Origin: Bacteroidota bacterium
GTDB taxonomy: Bacteria; Bacteroidota; Bacteroidia; Chitinophagales; Chitinophagaceae
Assembly: GCA_023423405.1 (NCBI GenBank)
Contig: JAFAFR010000079.1
Coordinates: forward strand, 10,033-74,032
DNA: 64,000 bases
Reading direction: 5' to 3'
The translations under genes were made by a program, and so were the position numbers. The notes below the pieces were generated by a model. It saw only the letters and a list, made by a program, of their open reading frames with translations. It was not told the DNA's origin and searched no databases. Below are positions 53,277 to 61,914 of the stretch, piece after piece (the stretch's first letter is position 1; the number at the start of each line of letters is the position of its first letter).

Positions 53277-54167
53277 TTAGTAGTGCAGGTCTTTTTGCAT
53301 TCTCAGCGGAGTAGAAAGCAACTGCTGTTCAACAACAGAAGGATTCACGCCGGCAAACACTTTGAAATCCCTGATCATGTGCATTTGGTCATAATACCCG
53401 GCTTCGTAAGCGATTTTTGTCCAGCTTAGTTTCGGCAAGGCCTCATGCATCCTGTAAGCCTTTGAAAATCGCAGAACACGGGCATACATTTTGGGATTCA
53501 TACCTATTCTTTCCTGGCATTTTCTTTCAAATTGTTTGATGCAGAGACAGGAAAGCGAAGCGATCTTTTCCATGGGCATATTGCCGTTATGATGTAGCAA
53601 AACGCGCATGGCATGATCCACCGGTAGTATTTCCCGAAGGCCGGCTGCCCGGGCCAGCAAAAATCTTTCTACGATGGCCTTGCCTTCTTCCAGGCTGGCC
53701 GTGTTCTGCAGTTGATCGGTGACCGCTTTCAGGACGGCGCCAAAAAAATCCAGTGCATCGAACCCGCCATCAAATAAATCATTCATGGGAATGCCCAATA
53801 TCCTGTACATGCCACCCGGAAGAAAATCTACCCGTATAGCACTTAGCCGGCTGTTCACTTTAACATTCACCCGGGAAAACTGGGGGCCCACCAATACGGC
53901 AAGCGGCTGCTGGTGAAACACCCTTGTTCCGGTCCGGCTCATGGATACAGCATGGTTGCAGTAAAAGAGCAGCGACTGGAATGGCGTTGGCGGATAAGGC
54001 GTTACCGCGTCTGTAAAGCCTTCGGGCAATACGGCGTTTACCGTTGATATATTCAATACAGAATCCTGTAAAGCCGGATGCGGTATGTATATTTTTACTT
54101 CCAAATCGGGCGATTCGCAGTTGTAATATACTATTTTAAGCTGGCTGTGGACCGAGGCCGTCGTCAC
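53277..54167 (-). CDS. AraC-family transcriptional regulator
   Basis: The 296-residue product has a beta-rich N-terminal domain (DUF6597-like) and a C-terminal pair of helix-turn-helices: 'MPMEKIASLSCLCIKQFERKCQERIGMNPKMYARVLRFSKAYRM' and 'LSWTKIAYEAGYYDQMHMIRDFKVFAGVNPS'. The start codon is GTG at 54167, 13 bases after the Fic gene stop, so the two may be on one transcript; a later start is possible. It lies just upstream of the peptidase-like gene on the same strand and may control it. Confidence 0.85.
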   Translation of the reverse strand: MTTASVHSQLKIVYYNCESPDLEVKIYIPHPALQDSVLNISTVNAVLPEGFTDAVTPYPPTPFQSLLFYCNHAVSMSRTGTRVFHQQPLAVLVGPQFSRVNVKVNSRLSAIRVDFLPGGMYRILGIPMNDLFDGGFDALDFFGAVLKAVTDQLQNTASLEEGKAIVERFLLARAAGLREILPVDHAMRVLLHHNGNMPMEKIASLSCLCIKQFERKCQERIGMNPKMYARVLRFSKAYRMHEALPKLSWTKIAYEAGYYDQMHMIRDFKVFAGVNPSVVEQQLLSTPLRMQKDLHY

Positions 54168-54180
54168 ATCACCTTAGTGA

Positions 54181-55653
54181 TTACTCAATGTCAGGTACTA
54201 TTTTTAAATACCCTTCTTTGTGTGAAAGGAATGCATTACATTTTGTCAAATATTCTTCCATTGCATCAAGGCTTTCATTATGTACCTGGCTGCTGAATTC
54301 CCATGCACGAAACAGCATTCTGATATACGCATCAGCATCTCTCTGTTTAGTCAGTTTCTTTAGCGCTCCCATATAATCTTCCCGGAAAACAGTGGGGACC
54401 ATGATCTTTGAAAATCCCTTTGCACTAAACTCTGCATTCATCATGACACGCGCAATTCTTCCGTTACCATCCAGGAAAGGATGTACTTCACTTACCATGA
54501 ACATCATATAGGCGGCCCTCGCAAAAGGATGCTGCAGAAGGCTGTACCAGTCAAATCCCTTTTTTAAAGTTCCTGGCACCAGTTTCCTATCTACAAACTC
54601 GGTAGCGCCAGCCCTGTTGTTCTTGTCTTTGAATTCACCCGGGTTTTTTGTTTTTCTGGCGCTGAGTAATATCGCATGTCTTTCCCTGAGCAACCTCAAT
54701 AAATCATCCGGCGAATCTGGCAAAACAGACATTTCTTTCCTGTTGGAAACAACCTGGTAAGTTCCCAGCACATCGTGCGAATCTTCATCCCTCGCTGGTA
54801 ATGGCGTGGCTGTAGTAACGATTTGTTTGGCCTCATCAACGGTAAACTCAGTACCTTCTATATAATTCGAAAAATAGCTTTCAAAAAAAGCAAAATGTTG
54901 ATAGGATGTCATGCTCTTGTTCTGATCTTCGTAATCCGGGTAATCTTCTTTAGCCAGCGCTTCGTATACCAGTTCAAAGAGTTGAACCCGATCCGGATCC
55001 ATGGGTTCGCCCAAGACACGTGCGCGGGCAATAGGGCTTACCAGGTTTTTCGACAATCCTGTACCCAATAAATCGGTGATCAATTGAGTAAGCATACTGA
55101 GCTCTTTCTCCATTCCGAGCACCGGTGCGATTTCCCGGGCCCGGTCCCGCACCTGGTTTAAGGCTTCTGCGCCTTTTACGCGCAGGTATGCCTCTATTTT
55201 CTCTTCCAGTTGTTCGCGGCTAAGCGTTTTGGACGCTTCGCCTGATCTCTTCGTGCGTTGGAGATTTTCCAGGTAGGCCCGCGCAAGTCCTGATGACCGC
55301 AGGTTGCCAAAAAAAAGAGCATCGTCTTCCAATGGCTCGGGACCTTTTGAAAAATGTAGTGTAAGCCCCGGCAACTCAACCAGACGTTTATGACTATAGC
55401 TGAGGTAAAGATGACCCTCGGGCGTAGGCACGCGTTCCAGAGCGCTCCGGTGGCTTAAAAACGCTCCGGGAAAAAGATCGGACACCAATCTGTACCAGTT
55501 CCGCCGCACCACTTTTTCAGAAGCCTCTTCCAAATTCGATGTATAAACCCGCGGCGCAATTTTGCGTAACAGTCCTTGTTTTTCCAGTTTCCCGATTTCT
55601 TTAGACTTATCCGCAACCCCTATAATGATTTCCTGGAGCCTCGCTGTTGCCAT
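54181..55653 (-). CDS. Fic domain protein with N-terminal AbiEi-like domain
   Basis: The 490-residue protein joins an N-terminal winged-helix-like part (about 1-40, 'KSKEIGKLEKQGLLRKIAPRVYTSNL') and AbiEi-antitoxin-like sequence up to residue 180 to a Fic domain (about 240-430). The Fic motif HPFLDGNGR lies at residues 391-399 with catalytic His391, and the inhibitory motif SNYIEG at 262-267 has the Ser/Thr-xxx-Glu-Gly/Asn pattern with Glu266. Fic enzymes usually AMPylate proteins, and the inhibitory helix keeps them off. The AbiEi-like part suggests DNA binding. The SD sequence AGGAGGA and AT-rich upstream region are unlike the neighbours. Confidence 0.9.
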   Translation of the reverse strand: MATARLQEIIIGVADKSKEIGKLEKQGLLRKIAPRVYTSNLEEASEKVVRRNWYRLVSDLFPGAFLSHRSALERVPTPEGHLYLSYSHKRLVELPGLTLHFSKGPEPLEDDALFFGNLRSSGLARAYLENLQRTKRSGEASKTLSREQLEEKIEAYLRVKGAEALNQVRDRAREIAPVLGMEKELSMLTQLITDLLGTGLSKNLVSPIARARVLGEPMDPDRVQLFELVYEALAKEDYPDYEDQNKSMTSYQHFAFFESYFSNYIEGTEFTVDEAKQIVTTATPLPARDEDSHDVLGTYQVVSNRKEMSVLPDSPDDLLRLLRERHAILLSARKTKNPGEFKDKNNRAGATEFVDRKLVPGTLKKGFDWYSLLQHPFARAAYMMFMVSEVHPFLDGNGRIARVMMNAEFSAKGFSKIMVPTVFREDYMGALKKLTKQRDADAYIRMLFRAWEFSSQVHNESLDAMEEYLTKCNAFLSHKEGYLKIVPDIE

Positions 55654-55657
55654 ATTT

Positions 55658-55664
55658 TCCTCCT
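55658..55664 (-). promoter_or_regulatory. Strong Shine-Dalgarno before the Fic gene
   Basis: On the minus strand AGGAGGA (55664 to 55658) precedes the ATG at 55653 by 4 bases. Such a perfect ribosome-binding site is rare in Bacteroidota, where most genes in this window lack one. It supports 55653 as the start and hints at a foreign origin. Confidence 0.75.
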
Positions 55665-55688
55665 AATTCATTGATTTTAGCGTAAAAT

Positions 55689-55731
55689 GAAATATTTTAA
55701 GCCATAATTATCAAATATGGAAATATTTTAA
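55689..55731. promoter_or_regulatory. 12-bp direct repeat upstream of the Fic gene
   Basis: GAAATATTTTAA occurs at 55689-55700 and 55720-55731, 31 bp apart, about three helical turns. Each copy holds the palindrome AAATATTT. The region is very AT rich and lies 36 bp or more upstream of the Fic start. It could be the operator of the protein's own N-terminal DNA-binding part. The whole stretch 55654-55956 holds no gene I can support. Confidence 0.5.
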
Positions 55732-55956
55732 CCCAAAAATACTATAATCCTCGCATCAGACTGGAAATAATTTTTATAAAAAATCAGCGAAAGGGAAAGA
55801 TTTGACCCGTGACTTCATGGTATGAACTACTTATAAAAAACCTTATCCAGATATACCTTTGAATAAAGCAATCTCAGTCTCTTTTTTCAATTGTGATATG
55901 CTACGAAATGTGTAGTACAAAAGACCTGCGCCCGCAATCAACCCCTGAACCCAACC

Positions 55957-55988
55957 AATAAAAAATCCCCCAGCTTTAGCTGAGGGAT
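55957..55988 (-). terminator. Intrinsic terminator of tRNA-Leu
   Basis: On the minus strand the arms ATCCCTCAGC (55988-55979) and GCTGGGGGAT (55974-55965) pair around TAAA and are followed by TTTTTATT. It is placed just after the tRNA 3' end. Confidence 0.85.
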
Positions 55989-55991
55989 CTG

Positions 55992-56073
55992 TGCCCAGGA
56001 CTGGATTCGAACCAGCACACCTCGCGGCGCCGCCACCTGAAGACGGTGCGTCTACCAATTTCGCCACCTGGGC
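55992..56073 (-). tRNA. tRNA-Leu (anticodon CAG)
   Basis: The 82-base cloverleaf has acceptor arms GCCCAGG and CCTGGGC with discriminator A, D-arm GCG/CGC around AAATTGGTAGA, anticodon arm CCGTC-TTCAGGT-GGCGG with anticodon CAG, a class II variable arm CGCC-GCGA-GGTG and T-arm GCTGG-TTCGAAT-CCAGT. The 3' CCA is not encoded. It reads CUG codons. It borders the Fic-side accessory region and could serve as an integration site, but no matching direct repeat was seen. Confidence 0.97.
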
Positions 56074-56133
56074 ATCCCGGGTTACCTGCGTAACGGGGTG
56101 CAAATATAGGGAAATAATCCGCCTGCAAAAAAA

Positions 56134-57033
56134 TCAAACCGATTTTTCTTGCCGGTTCCAGCCGATCAATAACACCCCTCCAATCACCAGCACCGTTCCA
56201 ATAATCTGCCCCACATGCAACTGCTCTCCCAGGAAAACCCAGGCCTGCAGAATAGTGGAAATAGGACCCACACTCGATACAATCGCCGCATTATTCGACC
56301 CTATCCTTTTCATGCCCGCCGAAATCATAAAAGCCGGGATCACCGTGGCCAGTATCGCCAGCACCACGCCATATTTCCATACCGCCGGCGTAAAGTGCAC
56401 ATCACCCAGCGAGTGCGTCAGCAAAAAATGCACCCACACCCCAAAACTGGAAGCCAGCATGGCATAAGCCGTAAACCGCGTAACGCCCACCTGCGGAATC
56501 ATCCTGCCGCTGCCCGCTATATAAGAAGCATACGTAATGGAACAGAGAAAGATCAGGCCGCTGCCCAATAGAAAATGCGGGTTGTTACGATCCACCTCAA
56601 ACTCTCCCAAAAAGGCGATGGCCAGCCCGGCATAGGTCAGCACCAGGGCCCAGCGCTGCAGCCGGTTCAGCGACTGCCGGAAGAAAGCAAAATTGATCAG
56701 CGTCACAAAACTGGGATACAGGAAAAGGATCAGTCGCTCCAGTCCGGCGGATATATACTGCAACCCCACAAAATCAAACAGGCTGCTGAGGTAATAACCC
56801 AACAGCCCCAGCGCAACAACGTTTATCCATTGCCGTTGGGTGAGCGGCTGCCCGCCCTGCCGCCGGCTCCAGAAAGCCGCTCCCACAAAAAAGGGCATGG
56901 AGAAAAGCATCCGCAATGCCAGCAGGCTGATGGCATCGAGCCGCACTTCACGGAAAGCGAGTTTTACCAGAATGGCCTTGGTGGAAAACAGGACTGCTCC
57001 GAAAAATACCAGGAGAAAACCTCCCAGCCGCAT
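56134..57033 (-). CDS. DMT-family transporter (EamA)
   Basis: The 299-residue protein has ten membrane spans in two EamA repeats ('FFGAVLFSTKAILVKLAFREVRLDAISLLALRMLFSMPFF', 'AIVSSVGPISTILQAWVFLGEQLHVGQIIGTVLVIGGVLLIG'). Drug/metabolite transporters of this kind export small molecules or amino acids. Its start overlaps the dapD stop by one base, so the two are co-translated. The substrate is unknown; a link to lysine/diaminopimelate metabolism is possible from context only. Confidence 0.9.
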   Translation of the reverse strand: MRLGGFLLVFFGAVLFSTKAILVKLAFREVRLDAISLLALRMLFSMPFFVGAAFWSRRQGGQPLTQRQWINVVALGLLGYYLSSLFDFVGLQYISAGLERLILFLYPSFVTLINFAFFRQSLNRLQRWALVLTYAGLAIAFLGEFEVDRNNPHFLLGSGLIFLCSITYASYIAGSGRMIPQVGVTRFTAYAMLASSFGVWVHFLLTHSLGDVHFTPAVWKYGVVLAILATVIPAFMISAGMKRIGSNNAAIVSSVGPISTILQAWVFLGEQLHVGQIIGTVLVIGGVLLIGWNRQEKSV

Positions 57034-57845
57034 CAGGCGCTCACATTAAAATCGCGCAGGGCATCGTTCAGACTGGTCTTCAGGTCTGTGCTGGCCTTGC
57101 GTTGGCCGATGATAAGCGCACAGCCCACCTGGTATTCACCGGCAGGAAATTTCTTGGTATAAGATCCCGGGATCACCACGCTGCGCGCCGGCACCCGGCC
57201 GCGGTATTCCACCGCTTCCGCACCACTCACATCGATGATCTTGGTTGATTTGGTCAGCACCACGTTGGCGCCCAGCACGGCCTCTTTCTCCACAATAACA
57301 CCTTCCACCACAATACAACGGCTACCGATAAACGCACCGTCTTCCACGATCACCGGCGATGCCTGCAAAGGCTCCAGCACGCCGCCGATCCCCACGCCAC
57401 CGCTGAGGTGCACGTTCTTACCGATCTGCGCACAACTGCCTACGGTAGCCCAGGTGTCTACCATGGTACCCTCGTCCACATAAGCGCCGATGTTCACATA
57501 GCTGGGCATCAGCACCACGCCTTTTGCAATATAGGCGCCATAACGGGCAACCGCATGCGGAACCGCCCGCACACCAAGGGTTGCATAGTTTTTCTTGAGG
57601 GCCATTTTATCGTAGAACTCGAAGGGCTCGAGGTTCCAGGTCTTCATTTGCTGTATGCCGAAATACATCAGGATGGCCTGCTTCACCCACTCATTCACCA
57701 CCCATCCGTCCTCACCGGGCGAGGCCACACGAAGACGGCCCTTGTCCACTTCTTCTATCACCGCTCTAACGGCATCCACATAATTCGAATCTTTCAATAA
57801 CTCCCGGTCTGACCAGGCCTGCAGGATTTGTGCTTGAAGGGACAT
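57033..57845 (-). CDS. dapD: 2,3,4,5-tetrahydropyridine-2,6-dicarboxylate N-succinyltransferase
   Basis: DapD transfers succinyl from succinyl-CoA to tetrahydrodipicolinate in the succinylase branch of lysine and diaminopimelate synthesis. The 270-residue product (ATG 57845) carries a long left-handed beta-helix hexapeptide region ('GVVLMPSYVNIGAYVDEGTMVDTWATVGSCAQIGKNVHLSGGVGIGGVLEPLQASPVIVEDGAFIGSRC'). The frame is open 31 codons further upstream, but the conserved MSLQAQI start is preferred. TAACTTAG at 57870-57863 is a possible -7 element. dapB lies at the window's right end. Confidence 0.95.
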   Translation of the reverse strand: MSLQAQILQAWSDRELLKDSNYVDAVRAVIEEVDKGRLRVASPGEDGWVVNEWVKQAILMYFGIQQMKTWNLEPFEFYDKMALKKNYATLGVRAVPHAVARYGAYIAKGVVLMPSYVNIGAYVDEGTMVDTWATVGSCAQIGKNVHLSGGVGIGGVLEPLQASPVIVEDGAFIGSRCIVVEGVIVEKEAVLGANVVLTKSTKIIDVSGAEAVEYRGRVPARSVVIPGSYTKKFPAGEYQVGCALIIGQRKASTDLKTSLNDALRDFNVSA

Positions 57846-57879
57846 GCTGAAAAAATTTCCCGCTAAGTTAGGGGAAGTC

Positions 57880-58482
57880 CTACAAAATCCGGAAGCCAAG
57901 GCCAATCTGGAAACCCCTGTTCTTCCAGGCCGATTCAATTTCAGAAGAACTGATATCGTTCAACCCCAGCATATAACGGCCGGTAACGCGGAGTGCGCCA
58001 AAGTTCACCTGCAGCCCGCCCAGCAAAGAAAAATCGCCGGCGCTGAATGCCTCCTGGCCGTTTTCGAGCAGGTTCTTTTCATTGTCGAGCAACACGCCAA
58101 ACTGCGGACCGGCCTGGAGGCTCAGCCAGTCGAGCAGGCGGTAATTAACGGTGATGGGTATCTGCAGATAATTGAGCTTGATGTCCTTGTTGTTGGAGCC
58201 TGGCACAGCGCCGTTGATGATGTCGTTGAAATCGCTCCCGGTCTGAGCCGTGTATTGCGACCAGAGCAGTTCGGGCTGGATGTACAGTTTCTTTCCCAGT
58301 CCAACTTCCGCAAAACCACCAAGGTGGTAGCCGAAATTGAATTCGTCCGACATGCTTTTGCCATCTACCTTGGTGATATTGGCGCCGCCCTTGATACCAA
58401 AATGAAGGCCCTGCGACGATGCAGTGGAAACAGAGAAAACAGTCAGCAGCAGCGCTGCCAGTACAGTGAAGCTGAATTTCAT
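57880..58482 (-). CDS. PorT-family outer-membrane beta-barrel protein
   Basis: The 200-residue protein has a signal peptide (MKFSFTVLAALLLTVFSVSTASSQ) and an eight-stranded barrel pattern typical of outer-membrane proteins ('LHFGIKGGANITKVDG', 'YLQIPITVNYRLLDWLSLQAGPQFGVLL', 'FSLLGGLQVNFGALRVTGRYMLGLNDI', ending RGFQIGLGFRIL). The function is unknown. The 15-bp palindrome CACCTAAGTTAGGTG at 58496-58510 covers a TAACTTAG -7-like element 16 bases before the ATG. Confidence 0.88.
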   Translation of the reverse strand: MKFSFTVLAALLLTVFSVSTASSQGLHFGIKGGANITKVDGKSMSDEFNFGYHLGGFAEVGLGKKLYIQPELLWSQYTAQTGSDFNDIINGAVPGSNNKDIKLNYLQIPITVNYRLLDWLSLQAGPQFGVLLDNEKNLLENGQEAFSAGDFSLLGGLQVNFGALRVTGRYMLGLNDISSSEIESAWKNRGFQIGLGFRIL

Positions 58483-58546
58483 ATGGGTAAATTTTCACCT
58501 AAGTTAGGTGGATTCTCCCGCAGGCAGTTGCGCCTCCCTGTTAAAA

Positions 58547-59794
58547 TCAAACCAATTCAATCAGCGTGATCTCCGGCAATATGCCCACACGCCCGGGATA
58601 ACCGATAAACCCAAAACCGCGGTTCACATAAAGTTTCTGCCTTCCTTCTTCATAAAGCCCCGCCCACTGCCGGTACATATATTGCACAGGGCTCCATTTA
58701 AAACCCGGCAGTTCCACGCCAAACTGCATACCATGGGTATGGCCGCTCAGCATCAGATCAATATCGCCATACTGCGGCCGCACTTCGGCATCCCAGTGCG
58801 AGGGATCGTGACTCATCAATATCTTAAAGGGAAGATGCGCAGCGCCGGCATAGGCCTGGTCCAGTTTTCCGTATTTGGGAAAATTTCCTTTGGCACTCCA
58901 GTTCTCGATACCAATGAGGGCAATCTTCTCTCCTTCCCGCTCCAGTTCCACATGCTCGTTCATCAGCAACCGCCAGCCCAACTCACCGTGCACGCCCTTG
59001 AGTGTTGCCAGGTTGGCCGCTTTTTCTTCGGCAGAAGCCCAGCGGTAATAATCGCCGTAATCGTGGTTGCCCAGGGTGCTGAAAACACCCATCGGCGCAC
59101 GCAGGCTGGCAAAAAGATCTTTGTATCCATTCATCTCAACAGCCTGGTCGTTCACCAGGTCGCCGGTGAATAAAATGACGTCGGCTTTCTGCCGCAGGAT
59201 GGTATCGATGCCTTTATGCACCGCCCGGTGATCACTGAAAGAACCCGAATGCACATCGCTGATGTGAACGATCTTCAGTCCCCGGAAAGCTGCCGGCAGG
59301 TTCTCAAACGCCAGCTTCACTTTCTTCACCTGGTAATTGTATTTGTTGGAAAAGCCGTACACCAGCGAACTGAACAATCCGCCGCCCGCAGCCATCCCCA
59401 GCCAGCTCAGGAAAACCGAACGGGTGATGCCGCTTTCTGACGACGAAACCTTCACCGACGGATTGCTGAACAGTTTGCTCACCATCCAGGTCATGCCCCG
59501 CCTGATATCGTCCACCATAAAAAATATGCTGGCGATCAGCTTGGAAAAAAACAGTCCCACAATGACGGCGAATACATAGGTACGCAGCGCCCGGGGCCAC
59601 TGGTCGGTGGGCAGGTAGGGCAACAATACCAGGGTCAGTATGGTGGCGGCCGACAGGGTCCAGTGTACCGCCGATACGATGGTCCGTACCCGCGGACTGG
59701 CAGTATGGGTTACAAATTTTAGTATTTGGAAAACATAGATGTCCAAAATGACCAGGATGCCGATGATGACCCAGAAAAAACCAGAATTACGCAT
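58547..59794 (-). CDS. Membrane metallophosphoesterase (YkuE-like)
   Basis: The 415-residue protein has about four N-terminal membrane spans (residues about 7-30, 37-58, 70-92, 125-145), then a calcineurin-like phosphoesterase domain with metal ligands in 'KIVHISDVHSGSFSDH', GDLVND, 'GNHDYGDYYRW', MSHDPSHW and SGHTHGMQFG. Family members hydrolyse phosphodiesters or UDP-sugars near the membrane, and some handle lipid-linked precursors. It lies 9 bases after the FMN reductase gene on the same strand. Confidence 0.9.
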   Translation of the reverse strand: MRNSGFFWVIIGILVILDIYVFQILKFVTHTASPRVRTIVSAVHWTLSAATILTLVLLPYLPTDQWPRALRTYVFAVIVGLFFSKLIASIFFMVDDIRRGMTWMVSKLFSNPSVKVSSSESGITRSVFLSWLGMAAGGGLFSSLVYGFSNKYNYQVKKVKLAFENLPAAFRGLKIVHISDVHSGSFSDHRAVHKGIDTILRQKADVILFTGDLVNDQAVEMNGYKDLFASLRAPMGVFSTLGNHDYGDYYRWASAEEKAANLATLKGVHGELGWRLLMNEHVELEREGEKIALIGIENWSAKGNFPKYGKLDQAYAGAAHLPFKILMSHDPSHWDAEVRPQYGDIDLMLSGHTHGMQFGVELPGFKWSPVQYMYRQWAGLYEEGRQKLYVNRGFGFIGYPGRVGILPEITLIELV

Positions 59795-59803
59795 GACGAA
59801 ATT

Positions 59804-60304
59804 TTAAAAAGCGATGAACTCGTCCAGTTGCTGGCCCATCACCCGGAGGGTGGCGGGGTCCTTCACGCTGCCATCGAGGTTCAACAGCACATTTACCACT
59901 GAGATAGGCAGTTTGTTCGGATGCACCACCACTTTCATGTAATGGAGTATCCCTGTAAGGTGCTCCATACCGCGCAGGTTGCCGGCCCTGCCGGTGGAAA
60001 CGCCCGTGAGCAGGGCCTTTTTTCCCCACCACACCCGCTGGATATCGCTGCTGTCGAACAGCGATTTCAGCACGCCGGGTATGCTGCCATTGTATTCGGG
60101 TACCACAAATATGAATTTTTCCGTAGGTATCAGCACTTCTTCCTCCAACTGCCGGATGGAATCATTGCGGGTGCTCACTTCCAGGTTCTCGAGGCTGGTG
60201 AGTCCCGCCCGGATGCCCTTTTCCGCAAGCAACTGCTGGTATTGGGTGGCAATTCGGAGCGTATTACTGCCTGGCCGGTTCGTGCCTGAGATTATGGTGT
60301 ACAT
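59804..60304 (-). CDS. NAD(P)H-dependent FMN reductase
   Basis: The 166-residue protein has the flavodoxin-like fold of NADPH-dependent FMN reductases: 'MYTIISGTNRPGSNTLRIATQYQQLL' with the SGTNRPGSNT phosphate-binding loop and 'EKFIFVVPEYNGSIPGVLKSLFDSS' with PEYNGS. Such enzymes reduce flavins, quinones or azo compounds in the cytoplasm. It is divergent from the MBL hydrolase gene and upstream of the phosphoesterase gene. Confidence 0.9.
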   Translation of the reverse strand: MYTIISGTNRPGSNTLRIATQYQQLLAEKGIRAGLTSLENLEVSTRNDSIRQLEEEVLIPTEKFIFVVPEYNGSIPGVLKSLFDSSDIQRVWWGKKALLTGVSTGRAGNLRGMEHLTGILHYMKVVVHPNKLPISVVNVLLNLDGSVKDPATLRVMGQQLDEFIAF

Positions 60305-60332
60305 GTTGTTCCTTTTTGTTGGCCTGAAATGT

Positions 60333-60340
60333 TATTTTTG
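60333..60340 (+). promoter_or_regulatory. -7 element of the MBL hydrolase gene
   Basis: TATTTTTG fits TAnnTTTG exactly and lies 29 bases before the ATG at 60370. A TTTG at 60315-60318 is closer (14 bases) than the usual spacing. Confidence 0.4.
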
Positions 60341-60369
60341 CCATCCTTACCCCTAAAGGTAATCAGCCA

Positions 60370-61053
60370 ATGCAATTCACCTACTATGGACATTCCTGTT
60401 TTTCAGTGACCATCAATGGAAAACACATTTTGTTCGATCCGTTTGTCAGCTACAACGAGCTGGCTGCCGGACTGGTAGACGTTCAGCAGATTCCGGCAGA
60501 TTATATCCTGCTGTCGCACGGGCACGGCGACCATGTGGCCGATTGCATCAGTATCGCCACCCGCACCGGCGCCAAAGTGGTGTGCAATTTTGAGATTCAC
60601 GAATGGCTCAATAAAAACGGCATCGCCAACACCCATCCCATGAACACCGGCGGCAGTTGGGACTTCGGCGATTTCCGCGTCAAATGCACGGTGGCACAGC
60701 ATTCCAGCGGACTGCCCGACGGCAGCTATGGCGGTAACCCGATGGGCTTTATCGTTTTCAGTGACACCGGCAATTTTTACTACAGCGGCGATACCAGCCT
60801 CACGCTCGACATGCAACTGATCCCGCGCTGGGCAAAACTTAATTTTGCCGTATTGCCCATTGGAGACAATTTTACCATGGATGCCTCCGATGCCCTCGCT
60901 GCGGCTGAAATGGTTCAGTGCCAGGAAATCGTTGGCGTACATTACGATACTTTCGGATACATTAAGATCGATCACAAAGCCGCCCAGCAGCTCTTTGCTG
61001 CTGCCGGAAAAAAACTGCACCTGCTGCCGATTGGCGACAGCATCGTGCTATAA
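60370..61053 (+). CDS. Metallo-beta-lactamase-fold hydrolase (UPF0173 type)
   Basis: The 227-residue protein has the motif HGHGDH (His50 to His55: 'LLSHGHGDHVADCI') of the MBL fold, and the further metal ligands in 'TVAQHSSGLPDG' and 'YYSGDTSLT'. UPF0173 proteins are cytoplasmic metal-dependent hydrolases with no known substrate. It lies 9 bases before parA and may share its transcript, a common order in related genomes. Confidence 0.9.
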   Translation: MQFTYYGHSCFSVTINGKHILFDPFVSYNELAAGLVDVQQIPADYILLSHGHGDHVADCISIATRTGAKVVCNFEIHEWLNKNGIANTHPMNTGGSWDFGDFRVKCTVAQHSSGLPDGSYGGNPMGFIVFSDTGNFYYSGDTSLTLDMQLIPRWAKLNFAVLPIGDNFTMDASDALAAAEMVQCQEIVGVHYDTFGYIKIDHKAAQQLFAAAGKKLHLLPIGDSIVL

Positions 61054-61062
61054 GGACCCATT

Positions 61063-61887
61063 ATGGCTAGAATCATTGGAGTAGCAAATCAAAAAGGTGG
61101 CGTAGGCAAAACCACCACGGCCATCAATCTGGCCGCCAGTTTTGCCGTACTTGAGTTCCGCACCCTGCTGGTGGATGCCGATCCCCAGGCCAACAGCACC
61201 ACCGGCGTGGGGTTTGATCTCCATAATATTACGCAGAGCCTCTACGACTGCATGGTGAACCAAACGCCCATCCGCGACGTGATCCTGAAAACCGAGATCC
61301 CGCACCTCGATGTGGTTCCCTCCCACATCGACCTGGTAGGCGCCGAAATTGAAATGATCAATTACCCCAACCGCGAACAGGTGCTGAAAAACATCCTGCA
61401 GCCGGTGCTGGACGATTATGACTTCATCGTGGTCGATTGCAGTCCCTCACTGGGTTTGATTACAGTCAACGCCCTTACCGCCGCAAACTCGGTGATCGTT
61501 CCGGTTCAAACGGAATTCTTTGCCCTCGAAGGCCTGGGCAAACTGCTCAATACCATCAAGATTGTCCAGAACCGCCTGAACCAGGACCTGGCCATCGAAG
61601 GTATTCTCATGACCATGTACGATGGCCGCCTGCGGCTCTGCAACCAGGTGGTGAGCGAAGTGCGCCGCCACTTCGACGAACTGGTGTTTGACACCATTGT
61701 TCACCGCAACACGCGCATCGCCGAAGCGCCATCCGTAGGCAAACCGGTGATACTCTATGATGCGTACAGCAAGGGATCTGTGAACTATCTTAACCTGGCC
61801 AAGGAAATATTGCAGAAGAACAACATGACCCGGATCAGCCAGGAAGACCGCATCATGGAAGAAAAAGAACAGGAAAGCGAAAGCTAA
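61063..61887 (+). CDS. parA: Chromosome-partitioning ATPase ParA (Soj)
   Basis: The 274-residue protein has the deviant Walker A motif KGGVGKTT (residues 11-18), the 'LLVDADPQANSTTG' motif, and 'DFIVVDCSPSLGLITVNAL'. ParA with ParB moves replication origins and acts on replication start. It is directly upstream of parB with 27 bases between. The origin itself was not seen in the window. Confidence 0.96.
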   Translation: MARIIGVANQKGGVGKTTTAINLAASFAVLEFRTLLVDADPQANSTTGVGFDLHNITQSLYDCMVNQTPIRDVILKTEIPHLDVVPSHIDLVGAEIEMINYPNREQVLKNILQPVLDDYDFIVVDCSPSLGLITVNALTAANSVIVPVQTEFFALEGLGKLLNTIKIVQNRLNQDLAIEGILMTMYDGRLRLCNQVVSEVRRHFDELVFDTIVHRNTRIAEAPSVGKPVILYDAYSKGSVNYLNLAKEILQKNNMTRISQEDRIMEEKEQESES

Positions 61888-61914
61888 TCGATCATTCAAC
61901 CACTTATCTTACTA

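Noticed and set aside
55992..56073. tRNA-Leu as an attachment site of an integrated island
   Set aside because: No second copy of the tRNA 3' end and no integrase gene were seen in the window, so an island boundary cannot be set.
55843..56103. 86-codon minus-strand frame over the tRNA-Leu
   Set aside because: The middle part is translated tRNA sequence, a well-known false gene. The remainder spans the terminator and has no family likeness.
58496..58510. Palindrome CACCTAAGTTAGGTG as a repressor site
   Set aside because: Its core TAACTTAG also precedes dapD and resembles a -7 promoter element, so a simple promoter explains it as well.
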